Positions 1 to 8,950 of a stretch of 64,000 bases of DNA are shown one piece after another. The notes beneath the pieces were generated by a model. The model saw only the letters and a list, made by a program, of their open reading frames with translations, was not told the origin of the DNA and did no database searches. Each line of letters opens with the position of its first letter. Positions within the stretch are counted from its first letter, which is position 1. A program made the position numbers and the translations under genes. The DNA lies in NCBI RefSeq assembly GCF_045287255.1, contig NZ_CP137142.1:2108001-2172000 (forward strand), read 5' to 3'. Source of the stretch: Henriciella sp045287255. Lineage in GTDB: Bacteria > Pseudomonadota > Alphaproteobacteria > Caulobacterales > Hyphomonadaceae.

Positions 1-474
1 TTGATCCCCGTCATCACTGATCACAAAAGTATCCAATTCCCACTCTGCCCCCTCTGGCAGTGAGCAATAGAGCGCGACATCAATCTCACCGCCTTTGCGG
101 TCAATCAGAGTCGTCGCCCGTGCTGGCAGGAACCCCTCCTGCACCAGTAAATAGTCGGTAAGACGCACCCGATCACCAACCAGACGACTGGTCTTGCGTT
201 GGGCCAGCGTGTCAGGATTGATGACCGGTTTGGCCTTACCATTGCGCTCGATCATATACTCGGCAGCTTCCTGACCAAGCCCCGGCGGAACAGCCCGCAC
301 AATCACCCGGCCACGTTCATCAATAGCAACCGCGCGGCTTTCAGCCTGACCTTCAACAACATCTCCAAGGTCTACGAGATCATACCGTTCCGGCACCGCC
401 TTACAGTTGGCGCTGGCCACTTGCGCGCAAAAACCAAGCGCAATCATCGATGTCATGCTGAGTTTGAAGATCAT
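1..474 (-). CDS. secreted protein of unknown function (C-terminus outside window)
   Basis: The ATG at 474 follows a strong AGGAGG ribosome binding site on the minus strand. The first ~22 residues form a signal peptide (hydrophobic core MIALGFCAQ, probable cleavage after VASA), so the product is exported. The visible 158 residues are acidic and look beta-rich (DLGDVVEGQAESRAVAID...GRVIVRA). This faintly recalls HAF-type beta-propeller repeats, but too weakly to assign a family. The frame stays open to the window edge, so the protein is longer. It is divergent from clpB, with about 160 bp between the starts. Function unknown. Confidence 0.6.
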   Translation of the reverse strand, partial: MIFKLSMTSMIALGFCAQVASANCKAVPERYDLVDLGDVVEGQAESRAVAIDERGRVIVRAVPPGLGQEAAEYMIERNGKAKPVINPDTLAQRKTSRLVGDRVRLTDYLLVQEGFLPARATTLIDRKGGEIDVALYCSLPEGAEWELDTFVISDDGDQ

Positions 475-509
475 ATTGGGAGCCTCCTGCGGTAGAGTTT
501 CACCGACAT

Positions 510-538
510 CTTGCAAGCCATCAACCCCTTCCCCACAT
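510..538 (+). promoter_or_regulatory. candidate sigma-32 (RpoH) heat-shock promoter of clpB
   Basis: CTTGCAA (510-516), 14 nt, then CCCCACAT (531-538). This is close to the heat-shock consensus CTTGAAA-N(13-15)-CCCCATnT, and it lies about 100 nt upstream of the clpB start. clpB is a classical RpoH target, so sequence and context agree. It was not scored against an alphaproteobacterial RpoH matrix. Confidence 0.5.
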
Positions 539-636
539 CACTTATGAGAGATCGCTGCTGAGCGGGATTTCTCTTTATCAACCCCATGCAACAGCTGTTG
601 ATGGGAAACATATCATCTGCCTTGAGAGGGGATAAA

Positions 637-3252
637 ATGAATTTTGAAACCTATACCGAACGCGCACAAAGCGTTCTGCAAGCGGCGCAAACTACAGCCC
701 TTGCCAATTCCAACCAAGTTTTCCTGCCTGAGCATATTTTAAAAGCCATGCTGGATGATCGCGATCAGCTTGCGGCGAATCTGATCCGCGCTGCTGGTGG
801 CCAGCCAGAACGGGTTGCCCAATTGAATGATGAGGCCCTGCGTGCCATTCCAAAAGTTAGCGGCGGACAGTCTGGCCTGCGCCTGGATCAAACCACAGCC
901 AAACTATTTGCTAATGCGGAAGCGGGCGCAAAAACCGCAGGCGACAGCTTTGTCACTGTTGAGCGACTCCTGATCGCACTGACAGGATTATCAGGGTCAA
1001 AGGCTGCTGATGCCCTGAAGCAATCCGGCGTCACCGCCAACAGCCTTGAAGCCGCCGTTACCCAACTGCGCCAGGGCCGCACCGCCGACAGTGCCAATGC
1101 CGAAGAAGGCTATGAAGCCTTGAAGAAATATACACGCGATCTCACCGCAGATGCCCGTTCGGGCAAGCTCGATCCAGTGATTGGCCGTGACGAGGAAATC
1201 CGCCGCGCCATTCAGGTGCTCAGCCGTCGGACCAAGAATAATCCCGTCCTGATTGGCGAACCCGGCGTTGGTAAAACCGCCATTGCCGAAGGTCTTGCCC
1301 TACGCATCGTCAATGGTGATGTGCCTGAAAGCCTCAAGGATAAGCGTCTGCTGGCTCTCGATATGGGCGCCCTCATTGCCGGGGCGAAGTTTCGCGGTGA
1401 GTTTGAAGAGCGCCTGAAAGCTGTCCTGAAAGAGGTCGAACAGGCCGAAGGCGGCGTCGTTCTGTTCATCGACGAAATGCATACGCTGGTCGGGGCCGGC
1501 AAGACCGATGGCGCTATGGATGCTTCAAACCTTATCAAACCAGCGTTGGCTCGTGGTGAGTTGCACTGCCTCGGTGCTACGACGCTCGATGAATATCGCA
1601 AATATGTTGAGGGCGACGCCGCCCTCGCCCGTCGCTTCATGGCTGTCTATGTTGATGAGCCAACGGTTGAGGATACAATCTCCATCCTGCGTGGCCTGAA
1701 AGGGCGTTATGAGGCGCATCATGGCGTACGCGTCAGCGATGCGGCCATCGTCTCAGCAGCGACCCTCTCCAATCGCTACATCACGGATCGCTTCTTGCCC
1801 GATAAAGCCATCGATCTGATGGATGAGGCCGCTTCACGTCTGCGGATGCAGGTGGACTCCAAGCCTGAGGAACTTGATGAAATTGATCGCCGTCTGATGC
1901 AATTGCGGATCGAAGCCGAAGCTTTGAAGAAAGAGAAAGACGACGCTTCGAAGGATCGCCTGACGACGATTGAGGGTGAGATTGGTGCACTGCAAACCCA
2001 ATCTGATGAGCTGACAACCGCATGGGCGGCAGAGAAAGACAAGCTGAAAGGTGCCGCCAGCGCCAAGGAAGAACTTGATCGCGCTTATGCAGATATGGCC
2101 GAGGCCCAGCGGGTCGGCGACCTGACAAAAGCGTCCGAGTTGAAATATGCGGTTATCCCGGCGCTGGAAGCCCGGATTGCCGAAGTTGAGAAAGGCGATG
2201 GCGGTGATGGCGGTCTTGTTTCCGAAGTCGTTCGCCCGGACCATATCGCTGCTGTCGTGAGCAAGTGGACCGGTATCCCGGTCGACAAGATGCTGGAAGG
2301 CGAGCGTGAAAAACTCCTCCGCATGGAAGATGCCCTGCGTGCCCGTGTGGTCGGGCAGGAAGACGCGCTGCTTGCCGTTTCCAACGCTGTGCGCCGGGCT
2401 CGCGCTGGCCTACAGGATCCAAACCGCCCAATCGGCAGCTTCCTGTTCGTCGGTCCAACCGGGGTCGGTAAAACCGAGCTAACCAAGGCGCTCGCCGAGT
2501 TCATGTTCGATGATGATAGCGCGGTGCTGCGCCTTGATATGTCAGAGTTTCAGGAGAAGCATTCGGTTGCTCGCCTGATCGGCGCGCCTCCGGGCTATGT
2601 CGGCTATGATGAAGGCGGGGTGCTGACTGAAGCGGTGCGTCGCCGCCCGTATCAGGTTGTCCTGTTCGACGAGGTTGAAAAGGCCCATCCGGACCTGTTC
2701 AATACCTTGCTGCAAGTCCTCGATGATGGCCGCCTGACCGATGGTCAGGGCCGTACGGTCGACTTCAAGAACACCGTCATCATCATGACCTCAAACCTCG
2801 GCGCAGATGCATTAGCGAGTGGTGACGAAGGTGAGCTAACCCCAGCCCAGACCGACGCGGTGATGGCGGCCATTCGCGCTCATTTCCGCCCGGAATTCAT
2901 CAACCGGATTGACGAGACGGTCTTCTTCAAGCGGCTAGGCCGTGGCGAGATCGACCATATTGTCGATATTCAGATGAAGCGGCTTGAACGCCTGCTGGTC
3001 GAACGCAAGATGAGCATCACGCTCAGCGAAGCCGCGCGCCAATGGCTCGCCGATAAAGGCTATGATCCGGTCTATGGTGCGCGTCCTCTCAAACGTGTGA
3101 TCCAGAAAGAGCTGCAAGACCCGCTGGCCCGCCTGCTACTCGAAGGGCGCATTCATGATGGAGAAGACATCAAGGTCGACGTTGAAGGCGAAAGCCTTTC
3201 CATTAATGGTGTCCCAAATGACTTTGCAAAAGGAGCCTCTGCTCTGAACTAG
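637..3252 (+). CDS. clpB: ATP-dependent protein disaggregase ClpB
   Basis: Hsp100/Clp AAA+ disaggregase that, with DnaK, threads aggregated proteins through a hexameric pore in the cytosol. The ATG at 637 follows GAGAGGGG and gives MNFETYTERAQ, the usual ClpB N-terminus; an in-frame ATG at 586 would add 17 atypical residues. Order of domains in 871 residues: N-domain (1 to ~145), first AAA+ module with Walker A GEPGVGKT at 207-214 and Walker B VVLFIDEMH, coiled-coil middle domain (~390-515, rich in Glu and Lys), second AAA+ module with Walker A GPTGVGKT at 606-613, and the C-terminal small domain with GARPLKR. Length is normal for ClpB. The coiled-coil middle domain separates it from ClpA. 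Likely heat-shock regulated. Confidence 0.97.
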   Translation: MNFETYTERAQSVLQAAQTTALANSNQVFLPEHILKAMLDDRDQLAANLIRAAGGQPERVAQLNDEALRAIPKVSGGQSGLRLDQTTAKLFANAEAGAKTAGDSFVTVERLLIALTGLSGSKAADALKQSGVTANSLEAAVTQLRQGRTADSANAEEGYEALKKYTRDLTADARSGKLDPVIGRDEEIRRAIQVLSRRTKNNPVLIGEPGVGKTAIAEGLALRIVNGDVPESLKDKRLLALDMGALIAGAKFRGEFEERLKAVLKEVEQAEGGVVLFIDEMHTLVGAGKTDGAMDASNLIKPALARGELHCLGATTLDEYRKYVEGDAALARRFMAVYVDEPTVEDTISILRGLKGRYEAHHGVRVSDAAIVSAATLSNRYITDRFLPDKAIDLMDEAASRLRMQVDSKPEELDEIDRRLMQLRIEAEALKKEKDDASKDRLTTIEGEIGALQTQSDELTTAWAAEKDKLKGAASAKEELDRAYADMAEAQRVGDLTKASELKYAVIPALEARIAEVEKGDGGDGGLVSEVVRPDHIAAVVSKWTGIPVDKMLEGEREKLLRMEDALRARVVGQEDALLAVSNAVRRARAGLQDPNRPIGSFLFVGPTGVGKTELTKALAEFMFDDDSAVLRLDMSEFQEKHSVARLIGAPPGYVGYDEGGVLTEAVRRRPYQVVLFDEVEKAHPDLFNTLLQVLDDGRLTDGQGRTVDFKNTVIIMTSNLGADALASGDEGELTPAQTDAVMAAIRAHFRPEFINRIDETVFFKRLGRGEIDHIVDIQMKRLERLLVERKMSITLSEAARQWLADKGYDPVYGARPLKRVIQKELQDPLARLLLEGRIHDGEDIKVDVEGESLSINGVPNDFAKGASALN

Positions 3253-3257
3253 GGCTC

Positions 3258-4598
3258 TTAATTTCCCGGAATAGCGGCGGCGATCAATAGGTCGTCGCCG
3301 TCTTCATGCGAGGTATTGCGGATCGCATCAATACGGTCGCGTTCCACCTCAAAAGCGGCCATGATCTCTGGCTCACCGGCAAGTTTCCGGCCCGTTGGCA
3401 GTTTCAAACGCATCGCATCAACGGGCTTGCCATTGATATAGACTTCATAGTGGAGGTGCGGTCCGGTTGAGGCTCCGGTTGAACCGACATAGCCGATCAC
3501 CTGTCCCTGCCGTACGCGCGTGCCTTTACGTACGCCGCGACCATAACGCGACATATGCGCATAGGCGGTCTTGTAGCCATTGGCATGGCGAATGCGAACA
3601 TAATGGCCATACCCGCCATAACGACTGGCGCGTTCGACTGTGCCATGCCCAGCCGCATAGATCGGCGTTCCAGTCGGCGCGGCGAAGTCGGTGCCTTTGT
3701 GTAAGCGCGTGTAACCACTGATTGGATGACGGCGATTGCCGAAGCGGGATGATAGCCGCGCGCCATTGATCGGCGTTTTCATCAGGAAGCGCGTCGCGCT
3801 CTCACCATTGCCCTGAAAATAATCCGTCTCGCCTGTGTCCTCTGGGGTGAAGCGATAGAAGCTCTTATCCACGGCCCGGCCGTTCAGCGCAGCATAAATG
3901 AGGTTCCCAGCCCGTATCGGATTGCCGCGCTCATCGCTGACCGCTTCATAGACAAACTCAAATTCATCGCCGGGGTGAACCTCGCGCTGGAAGTCAACGT
4001 CATAGGCAAATACTTGCGCAAAATCGACAACTTGTTGGTCACCTGCGCCTTGCTCCAGCGCATCAACATAGAGGCTGGTTTGAACCGTCCCGCGCACGAC
4101 AATCGGCATTGCCACTTCTCGGGCTTTCAGCTCAAAGCTGCGCCAGACATCATCATGCCCACGCTTGGCGATCATTTGGCGACCCGTTTCAGGGGTAACT
4201 TTCAAAGCGGTCAGCTGATCATTATCCTGCCAGACCGTAACTTCCAAACCGGCACGAACGCGGCGTGGGTCAAGCAATTCCGCATCCGTTAGGCTGGCTA
4301 AAGCAAGCGCCGCATCGCGGCGGTCAAGGCCGAGGCGGTCTGTTAAGCCGGACAGCGTCTCACGCCGCTGCAATCGCGTTACCGTAGGGCTTAATGCGAA
4401 GTCTGTTTCGAATTCAGACGGTAATTCGGCAAGTAGGGGTGCGCGTGGTTGCAGATCGGCGATTACAGGCTCCGCAGTCTTCACTGCTGGCCGAAGCGAT
4501 AAAGCAATTCCGCCGAAGAGCGCAAACGCCCCAACGAGCACCGTTAGGCTGCGCATTCCGCGTGAACGCGGGATTGGAAAAGATCGCGGCAGTTTCAT
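3258..4598 (-). CDS. M23/LytM-family metalloendopeptidase, membrane-anchored
   Basis: A 446-residue envelope protein. One N-terminal hydrophobic segment (~17-35) acts as signal anchor. A LysM/OapA-like region follows (SPTVTRLQRRETLSGLTDRL). The C-terminal LytM domain carries the zinc ligands: HxxxD at H300/D304 and HLH at 381-383, inside GSTGASTGPHLHYEV. All catalytic residues are present, so it is probably an active peptidoglycan DD-endopeptidase of the MepM/DipM type, acting in the periplasm. The start at 4598 is chosen because the protein begins MKLPRSF just before the anchor; 4646 is an alternative. It is convergent with clpB, with 5 bp between the stop codons. Confidence 0.88.
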   Translation of the reverse strand: MKLPRSFPIPRSRGMRSLTVLVGAFALFGGIALSLRPAVKTAEPVIADLQPRAPLLAELPSEFETDFALSPTVTRLQRRETLSGLTDRLGLDRRDAALALASLTDAELLDPRRVRAGLEVTVWQDNDQLTALKVTPETGRQMIAKRGHDDVWRSFELKAREVAMPIVVRGTVQTSLYVDALEQGAGDQQVVDFAQVFAYDVDFQREVHPGDEFEFVYEAVSDERGNPIRAGNLIYAALNGRAVDKSFYRFTPEDTGETDYFQGNGESATRFLMKTPINGARLSSRFGNRRHPISGYTRLHKGTDFAAPTGTPIYAAGHGTVERASRYGGYGHYVRIRHANGYKTAYAHMSRYGRGVRKGTRVRQGQVIGYVGSTGASTGPHLHYEVYINGKPVDAMRLKLPTGRKLAGEPEIMAAFEVERDRIDAIRNTSHEDGDDLLIAAAIPGN

Positions 4599-4735
4599 CA
4601 CAACTCTACTCAAAAATGGCCCGATTTCCGACCATATCAATCGCAATCATATTTAGAACTCGCTAAGATATACAATTAGGCTTTTGTCATCTAGGCGGGA
4701 CGGAAGATCAAAAGCTGCCTGAGAAAGGGACAAAT

Positions 4736-7700
4736 GTGCGTAAATGGCTGATCATTCTTGGCCTGTTTGTCCTGATCCTATTGGGGGGCAGTTTTGCGGC
4801 GTGGCTCGCCCGCGGCAGCATCCTACAAAGCGTTCTGAAATCATCTTGCAATGACCGAAACCTGGCCTGCGAGGTAGAGACGGTTGACTTTGAACTGGAC
4901 CAAATTGTTCTGACGGGACTCACCGTTGATGACCTAAATGGCGCACCTATTGCGACAGGACGCATTCGCGTTGACTTGTCTTGGCCCAGTCTGTTCTCAC
5001 CGGACATCACAGGAGTCACCATTGATGATGATCCGGTCCTGAACGTCTCTTTCGATGGTCAGGATATCTCTTTCGGTTCGCTACAGCTCAAGGATCTCAC
5101 CGGAAGTGGTGGCGGCGGTTCCGGCACAATCCCCCCTATTACGGTTGAAAGTCTCGACCTCACTGTTCGCACACCCGCAGGAAACCTTCTGGGGCAAGTG
5201 AGTGGTCAGGGCGAGTGGCCAACACAGGGGCAACTCTCAATTACCCTAACGCCGACTGAACTTGCACAGGATGGCCACCAACTCAGCCTTGCCGCTGGAA
5301 CGGTCGATATCTCCCTTGCAGAAGACCGAGTGAATGGGGCGGTTGACCTGCGGGTCACACGGGCACGGCTCTATGACCGTGACGCGCAAGACATTCACCT
5401 GCTCGGCACCCTCACCGATGGTGATCAGCCGTTCATCGAATGGTCCCTATCGGCCGATCGTCTGGCGGAAATGGCGCGCTTTGAGGCCGTTGATATCAAT
5501 AGCTCTGGCCGTTTGGACTTGTTCAGACGCCCCAGCCAGACGGACCGCACGTGGCTTGACCTTATCGCGCATGTTGACGCAAGCTTACAGGCAGGCTCAG
5601 CCCAAATACTTGATTACAGGGTTGAGAAACTCAGCACACTCGCGGAGGCTGAGAGAAGCACACCTGATGATCGATTTGATCTGGCTTCTGAGATCATCTT
5701 CACAGACGGACAAACCCCATTTGGCAGTCTGCAATCTGGTAGCCTGACATTTGATGGTGAATTTGATCCCGATATCGCGAGCCTGCGCGGACAAGGCGGT
5801 GGTCTGGCAACGAATATTGCGGCGTCCCCCGATATGGCCGCCATGATCAAATCCCTAATCCCGGCAACACCCCCCTTCTCGGCTCATGGGCAACAGCTCC
5901 GTGAAGCCTTGGCGCGAGCTATCTCTGGATTTTCTGTCGGTGGTGATTTCAGTTTGTCTTTTGGCACCCAGACCCCGCTTACGTTAGCCATTACGGGCCC
6001 GGTCGCTTTGAAAGCGGAGTCTGGTGCCAATATCCTGCTCACGCCAACGGATGAGACCTCCCCCATTATTTTGCGTGAGAACAGTATCGAGATGGTCGGC
6101 CTGGCTTCGATGAGCGGCGGTGGTTTCCCCAGTGCAGCGGCTAATCTTCGCCGACTCATCGTGAACCCAGGCAAAACGCAAGTGCAGGCTGGCGGTCTTG
6201 AACTGCAAAGCTGGACAGCAGAAGATGTTACGCTTTCTGCGGCCCTAACGAGCCTTGAGATTGATTACGCGACATCAAGTGGCTTGCAATTACAAGGCGA
6301 TGGCGAGATTGGGATCGATGGTCCAATTACGGGCGTTTCACTTCAGGCCGGGCGCTTGTTTGGAAGCTTGTCAGCGGCTCACGGCCCGTCTGGCTGGCGC
6401 GCGCAGACCTATAACAGTCCTTGTATTGGCATCGAGTTTAACACCATCGCCTTGCCAGGCGACATTCAGATCGGAGAAACAGCTCTGCGGCTCTGCCCAC
6501 CTGATGGACGGCTACTGTCCATAGTTGGTGGTGATCCAATCGGGACCCTCAATCTCGGTCAGGCAACATTTCCGATTACCGGGAAGGCCTTGCAAGCTGA
6601 TCTTGAATTGATTGGCGGTGTCCTCGACTGGCGAGCAGGCCCGAACCTTGATATCGCGATCAGCGCTGAGGAGCTTCACCTTCCGGCTACGATTGACGGG
6701 CGCAGCCTGCGAATTGATAGCAGCGATCCTCAATTGCAACTCACGCTATCAGACACGCCGAGTATTGCCGCGCAGCTAAACCAGACTCATCTGTCAGGGG
6801 CACTCGTCCCCGCCCGGATTGATCTTGCAGGTCTACGACTGGACAGCCAGATCACTGAGAGCGGTTTTGATGGCACAGCTATTGGCTCTAGCGTGCGGAT
6901 CTCGGATATTCGCGAAGATCCCCTGTATGAACCGCTGACCGGGACATTTGAAGCGCGTTTCAGAAATGCCGAAATGACTTTGTCTGGCCCGCTCCAGCTT
7001 GCCGGCACAGGCACTCATGCCGCCGATGTTGAGGCGCAGATTGATCTTCGGCGACTGAACGGGACGGCCAGCGTCAGAACCCCGCTTCTGATTTTTCAGG
7101 AAAACGGGTTGCAGCCGCGTGACCTGACCGATCGCGTCCGTGGACTTCTGACCAATGCGCGCGGCTCCCTGCAAGCGCAGGCTGACTTCAATATCGTGTC
7201 TGGCAAGCTTAGCGGGACGAGTCGTTTCACAGTTAGGGATCTGGGATTTGACACCCTCAGGCTTGGTCCCGTCGATGGCGTAAATGGCCGTCTCTACTTC
7301 GATGATATTGTCGGCATCACGACGCCGCCTGGCCAAACCGTGACAATTGGCCGGATCGATCCCGGCGTCGTACTAACGGACGGAGAGCTGCAATTCCAAA
7401 TTCTGGAAGGCCAAAAAGCACGATTGGAGGCTGCTGAATGGCCATTTGCGGGTGGGCGCTTATTTGTTGAGCCGACCTTATGGACCATTGCCGGCACCAC
7501 AGACACGATCAATGTCAAAGCCGAGCAGATAGAGCTGTCAGACCTTGTGGAAGCTCTGAATGTCCCGGACCTGCAAGCTGAAGGAACAATTTCGGGGACT
7601 TTCCCAATCGAGCTAAGGTCAGGCAACACCTATATCCGCCAAGCAAGATTTGCCGTCGATGAGAAAGGCGGGACCCTGCGCTACACAGGCAGCGCCTTGA

Positions 7701-7996
7701 ACTCAGTTGGCGGTGGCAATGAAATTGTCTCAGACGCTTTCCGCGCTCTGCAAGACCTACAGTATACCGTCCTGGAACTTGGTCTGGACGGCAACCTTCT
7801 TGGCGAAATCTCTTTGCAAGTTCTTCTCTTGGGCAAGAATCCAGATGTCTTAAGCGGAGCCGAGTTCGAGTTTGATGTCACCATTGATTCAAAGCTTGCT
7901 CAACTACTTCAAGCAGGGCAAAGGGCGACAAGTTCCGAATGGCTCGCGGAAGCCGTTGCGACACAAGTTCGAGAAGGCTCATCGCCGCAAGAGTGA
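4736..7996 (+). CDS. ydbH: YdbH-family AsmA-like envelope protein
   Basis: Large (1086 aa) protein with an N-terminal inner-membrane anchor (~4-22), then a long beta-rich periplasmic region of repeating hydrophobic and polar strands, typical of the AsmA/YdbH/TamB bridge-like lipid transport proteins. GTG start at 4736 after GAGAAAGGGA. The family call is supported mainly by the next two genes: a YnbE-like lipoprotein and a YdbL-like periplasmic protein, the exact E. coli order ydbH-ynbE-ydbL. In E. coli YdbH is one of three redundant proteins that move phospholipids to the outer membrane, with YnbE as its outer-membrane partner. Conserved C-terminal features include a Gly/Ser segment followed by EFDVTIDSKLAQLLQAGQ. 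Confidence 0.82.
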   Translation: MRKWLIILGLFVLILLGGSFAAWLARGSILQSVLKSSCNDRNLACEVETVDFELDQIVLTGLTVDDLNGAPIATGRIRVDLSWPSLFSPDITGVTIDDDPVLNVSFDGQDISFGSLQLKDLTGSGGGGSGTIPPITVESLDLTVRTPAGNLLGQVSGQGEWPTQGQLSITLTPTELAQDGHQLSLAAGTVDISLAEDRVNGAVDLRVTRARLYDRDAQDIHLLGTLTDGDQPFIEWSLSADRLAEMARFEAVDINSSGRLDLFRRPSQTDRTWLDLIAHVDASLQAGSAQILDYRVEKLSTLAEAERSTPDDRFDLASEIIFTDGQTPFGSLQSGSLTFDGEFDPDIASLRGQGGGLATNIAASPDMAAMIKSLIPATPPFSAHGQQLREALARAISGFSVGGDFSLSFGTQTPLTLAITGPVALKAESGANILLTPTDETSPIILRENSIEMVGLASMSGGGFPSAAANLRRLIVNPGKTQVQAGGLELQSWTAEDVTLSAALTSLEIDYATSSGLQLQGDGEIGIDGPITGVSLQAGRLFGSLSAAHGPSGWRAQTYNSPCIGIEFNTIALPGDIQIGETALRLCPPDGRLLSIVGGDPIGTLNLGQATFPITGKALQADLELIGGVLDWRAGPNLDIAISAEELHLPATIDGRSLRIDSSDPQLQLTLSDTPSIAAQLNQTHLSGALVPARIDLAGLRLDSQITESGFDGTAIGSSVRISDIREDPLYEPLTGTFEARFRNAEMTLSGPLQLAGTGTHAADVEAQIDLRRLNGTASVRTPLLIFQENGLQPRDLTDRVRGLLTNARGSLQAQADFNIVSGKLSGTSRFTVRDLGFDTLRLGPVDGVNGRLYFDDIVGITTPPGQTVTIGRIDPGVVLTDGELQFQILEGQKARLEAAEWPFAGGRLFVEPTLWTIAGTTDTINVKAEQIELSDLVEALNVPDLQAEGTISGTFPIELRSGNTYIRQARFAVDEKGGTLRYTGSALNSVGGGNEIVSDAFRALQDLQYTVLELGLDGNLLGEISLQVLLLGKNPDVLSGAEFEFDVTIDSKLAQLLQAGQRATSSEWLAEAVATQVREGSSPQE

Positions 7997-8065
7997 CACA
8001 AACCAGTCATTTGACGTTCACTCAGCAAGTGCCACAATAGACTCTAAATCTGAGGAGATCAGACC

Positions 8066-8257
8066 GTGAAAAAATTTGTACCCATCCTTGTGGTGCTTGG
8101 CGGTGTTGTCGCGACAGCCTGTTCGCCAACCGTCAAGATCGAAGCCCCTGACGAACCCATTCGGATTGATCTGAACGTCAAGATTGATCAGGAAGTTCGT
8201 GTCCGCCTCGACAAGGATGTCGAGGACTTGATCGCCTCCAACCCAGACCTGTTCTAA
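8066..8257 (+). CDS. ynbE: YnbE-like lipoprotein
   Basis: A 63-residue lipoprotein. GTG start at 8066 after TGAGGAGATC, 69 bp behind ydbH. A short signal sequence ends at Cys19 (VATAC), the lipidation site. The rest is a single charged beta-hairpin-like segment (VKIEAPDEPIRIDLNVKID) followed by a short acidic helix and terminal NPDLF, as in the YnbE family (~61 aa in E. coli). In E. coli, YnbE multimers are thought to link the C-terminus of YdbH to the outer membrane. Gene order makes the call firm despite the small size. Confidence 0.85.
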   Translation: MKKFVPILVVLGGVVATACSPTVKIEAPDEPIRIDLNVKIDQEVRVRLDKDVEDLIASNPDLF

Positions 8258-8275
8258 CCGGCGGAGCCCCCTGCT

Positions 8276-8629
8276 ATGACCACTTTAATCCGCACCCTTC
8301 TCGCCGCTGTCTCTATCGCCATTATGGGCAGCCTGGCCTTCATGCCCGCACATGCTGGCGATCCTCGTATTGATGCCGCACAGAAAGCCGGCACTGTCGG
8401 CGAACGCATTGATGGCTATCTCGGGATTGTTGACCAGAGCGTTGATGATGCTACCCGCAGACGCGTTAATGAAATCAATGCCCAACGCCGGGCCCTTTAT
8501 GCCAAACTGTCCAAGGACTCTGGTGTTCCAGTCGAACAGGTTGCGCGCCTGACTGGAGAGAAACAAGTCGCAAATGCCGCCCCTGGTGAATTCGTCATGG
8601 GCGATAATGGCAGATGGACACAAAAATAA
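8276..8629 (+). CDS. ydbL: YdbL-like periplasmic protein (DUF1318)
   Basis: A 117-residue exported protein: signal peptide ending AHA (about residue 27), then a short helical domain starting DPRIDAAQKAGTVGERIDGYLG, typical of DUF1318/YdbL. The conserved block RRVNEINAQRRALYAKLSKDSG and the tail NGRWTQK also fit. In E. coli YdbL behaves as a chaperone-like factor that prevents excessive YnbE multimerisation. It lies 18 bp behind ynbE, so the three genes form an operon. The last 16 nt overlap an in-frame start of the next small membrane gene. Confidence 0.87.
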   Translation: MTTLIRTLLAAVSIAIMGSLAFMPAHAGDPRIDAAQKAGTVGERIDGYLGIVDQSVDDATRRRVNEINAQRRALYAKLSKDSGVPVEQVARLTGEKQVANAAPGEFVMGDNGRWTQK

Positions 8630-8889
8630 AGCGTGCTAGGTCGACTTCCATGAAGTCGACCATTCTCCTGATCCTTGTATCCATCATAGGCTTGGCCATC
8701 ACATTCTGGGGCGTCGCCCTGATGTGGCAATCCTTTGGTGTGACCCTGACCCTGCACGGCTGGATTGCTTATGGTCTTGGCGTCACCGCAAGCCTGCTCC
8801 TGGCGGGCGGTCTCTTCTTTCTGCTCTTCAAAAGCGCGCGCGACGGATATGACGATATCGACCGTCCTGAAGACTTTGGTGAAGAATAG
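8614..8889 (+). CDS. small two-TM membrane protein of unknown function
   Basis: 91 residues with two hydrophobic segments (~14-35 and ~46-70) and an acidic cytoplasmic-type tail (DGYDDIDRPEDFGEE). It is the fourth gene of the ydbH-ynbE-ydbL run. Two starts are possible: ATG 8614, overlapping ydbL by 16 nt, or ATG 8650, which gives MKSTILLILV. The second sits in the loop of a perfect hairpin (8639-8661), which would hinder initiation there, so the overlapping start is preferred but unproven. Family not recognised. Confidence 0.6.
   Translation: MDTKIKRARSTSMKSTILLILVSIIGLAITFWGVALMWQSFGVTLTLHGWIAYGLGVTASLLLAGGLFFLLFKSARDGYDDIDRPEDFGEE
8639..8661. repeat. perfect 10-bp inverted repeat with 3-nt loop
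   Basis: GGTCGACTTC (8639-8648), loop CAT, GAAGTCGACC (8652-8661). The loop and 3' arm contain the in-frame ATG at 8650. As RNA this is a stable stem-loop without a following T-run, so it is not a simple terminator. As DNA it could be an operator. It lies 10 nt after the ydbL stop codon. Confidence 0.75.
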
Positions 8890-8950
8890 CCAAGCGACTG
8901 TCACGCGAATCTGCTAAACGTTTCTACGTATATTTATCAGAGGCTTGTTT

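Noticed and set aside
199..495. Plus-strand open frame of 98 codons opposite the first secreted protein
   Set aside because: No ribosome site and unusual composition; the minus-strand frame has a signal peptide and AGGAGG.
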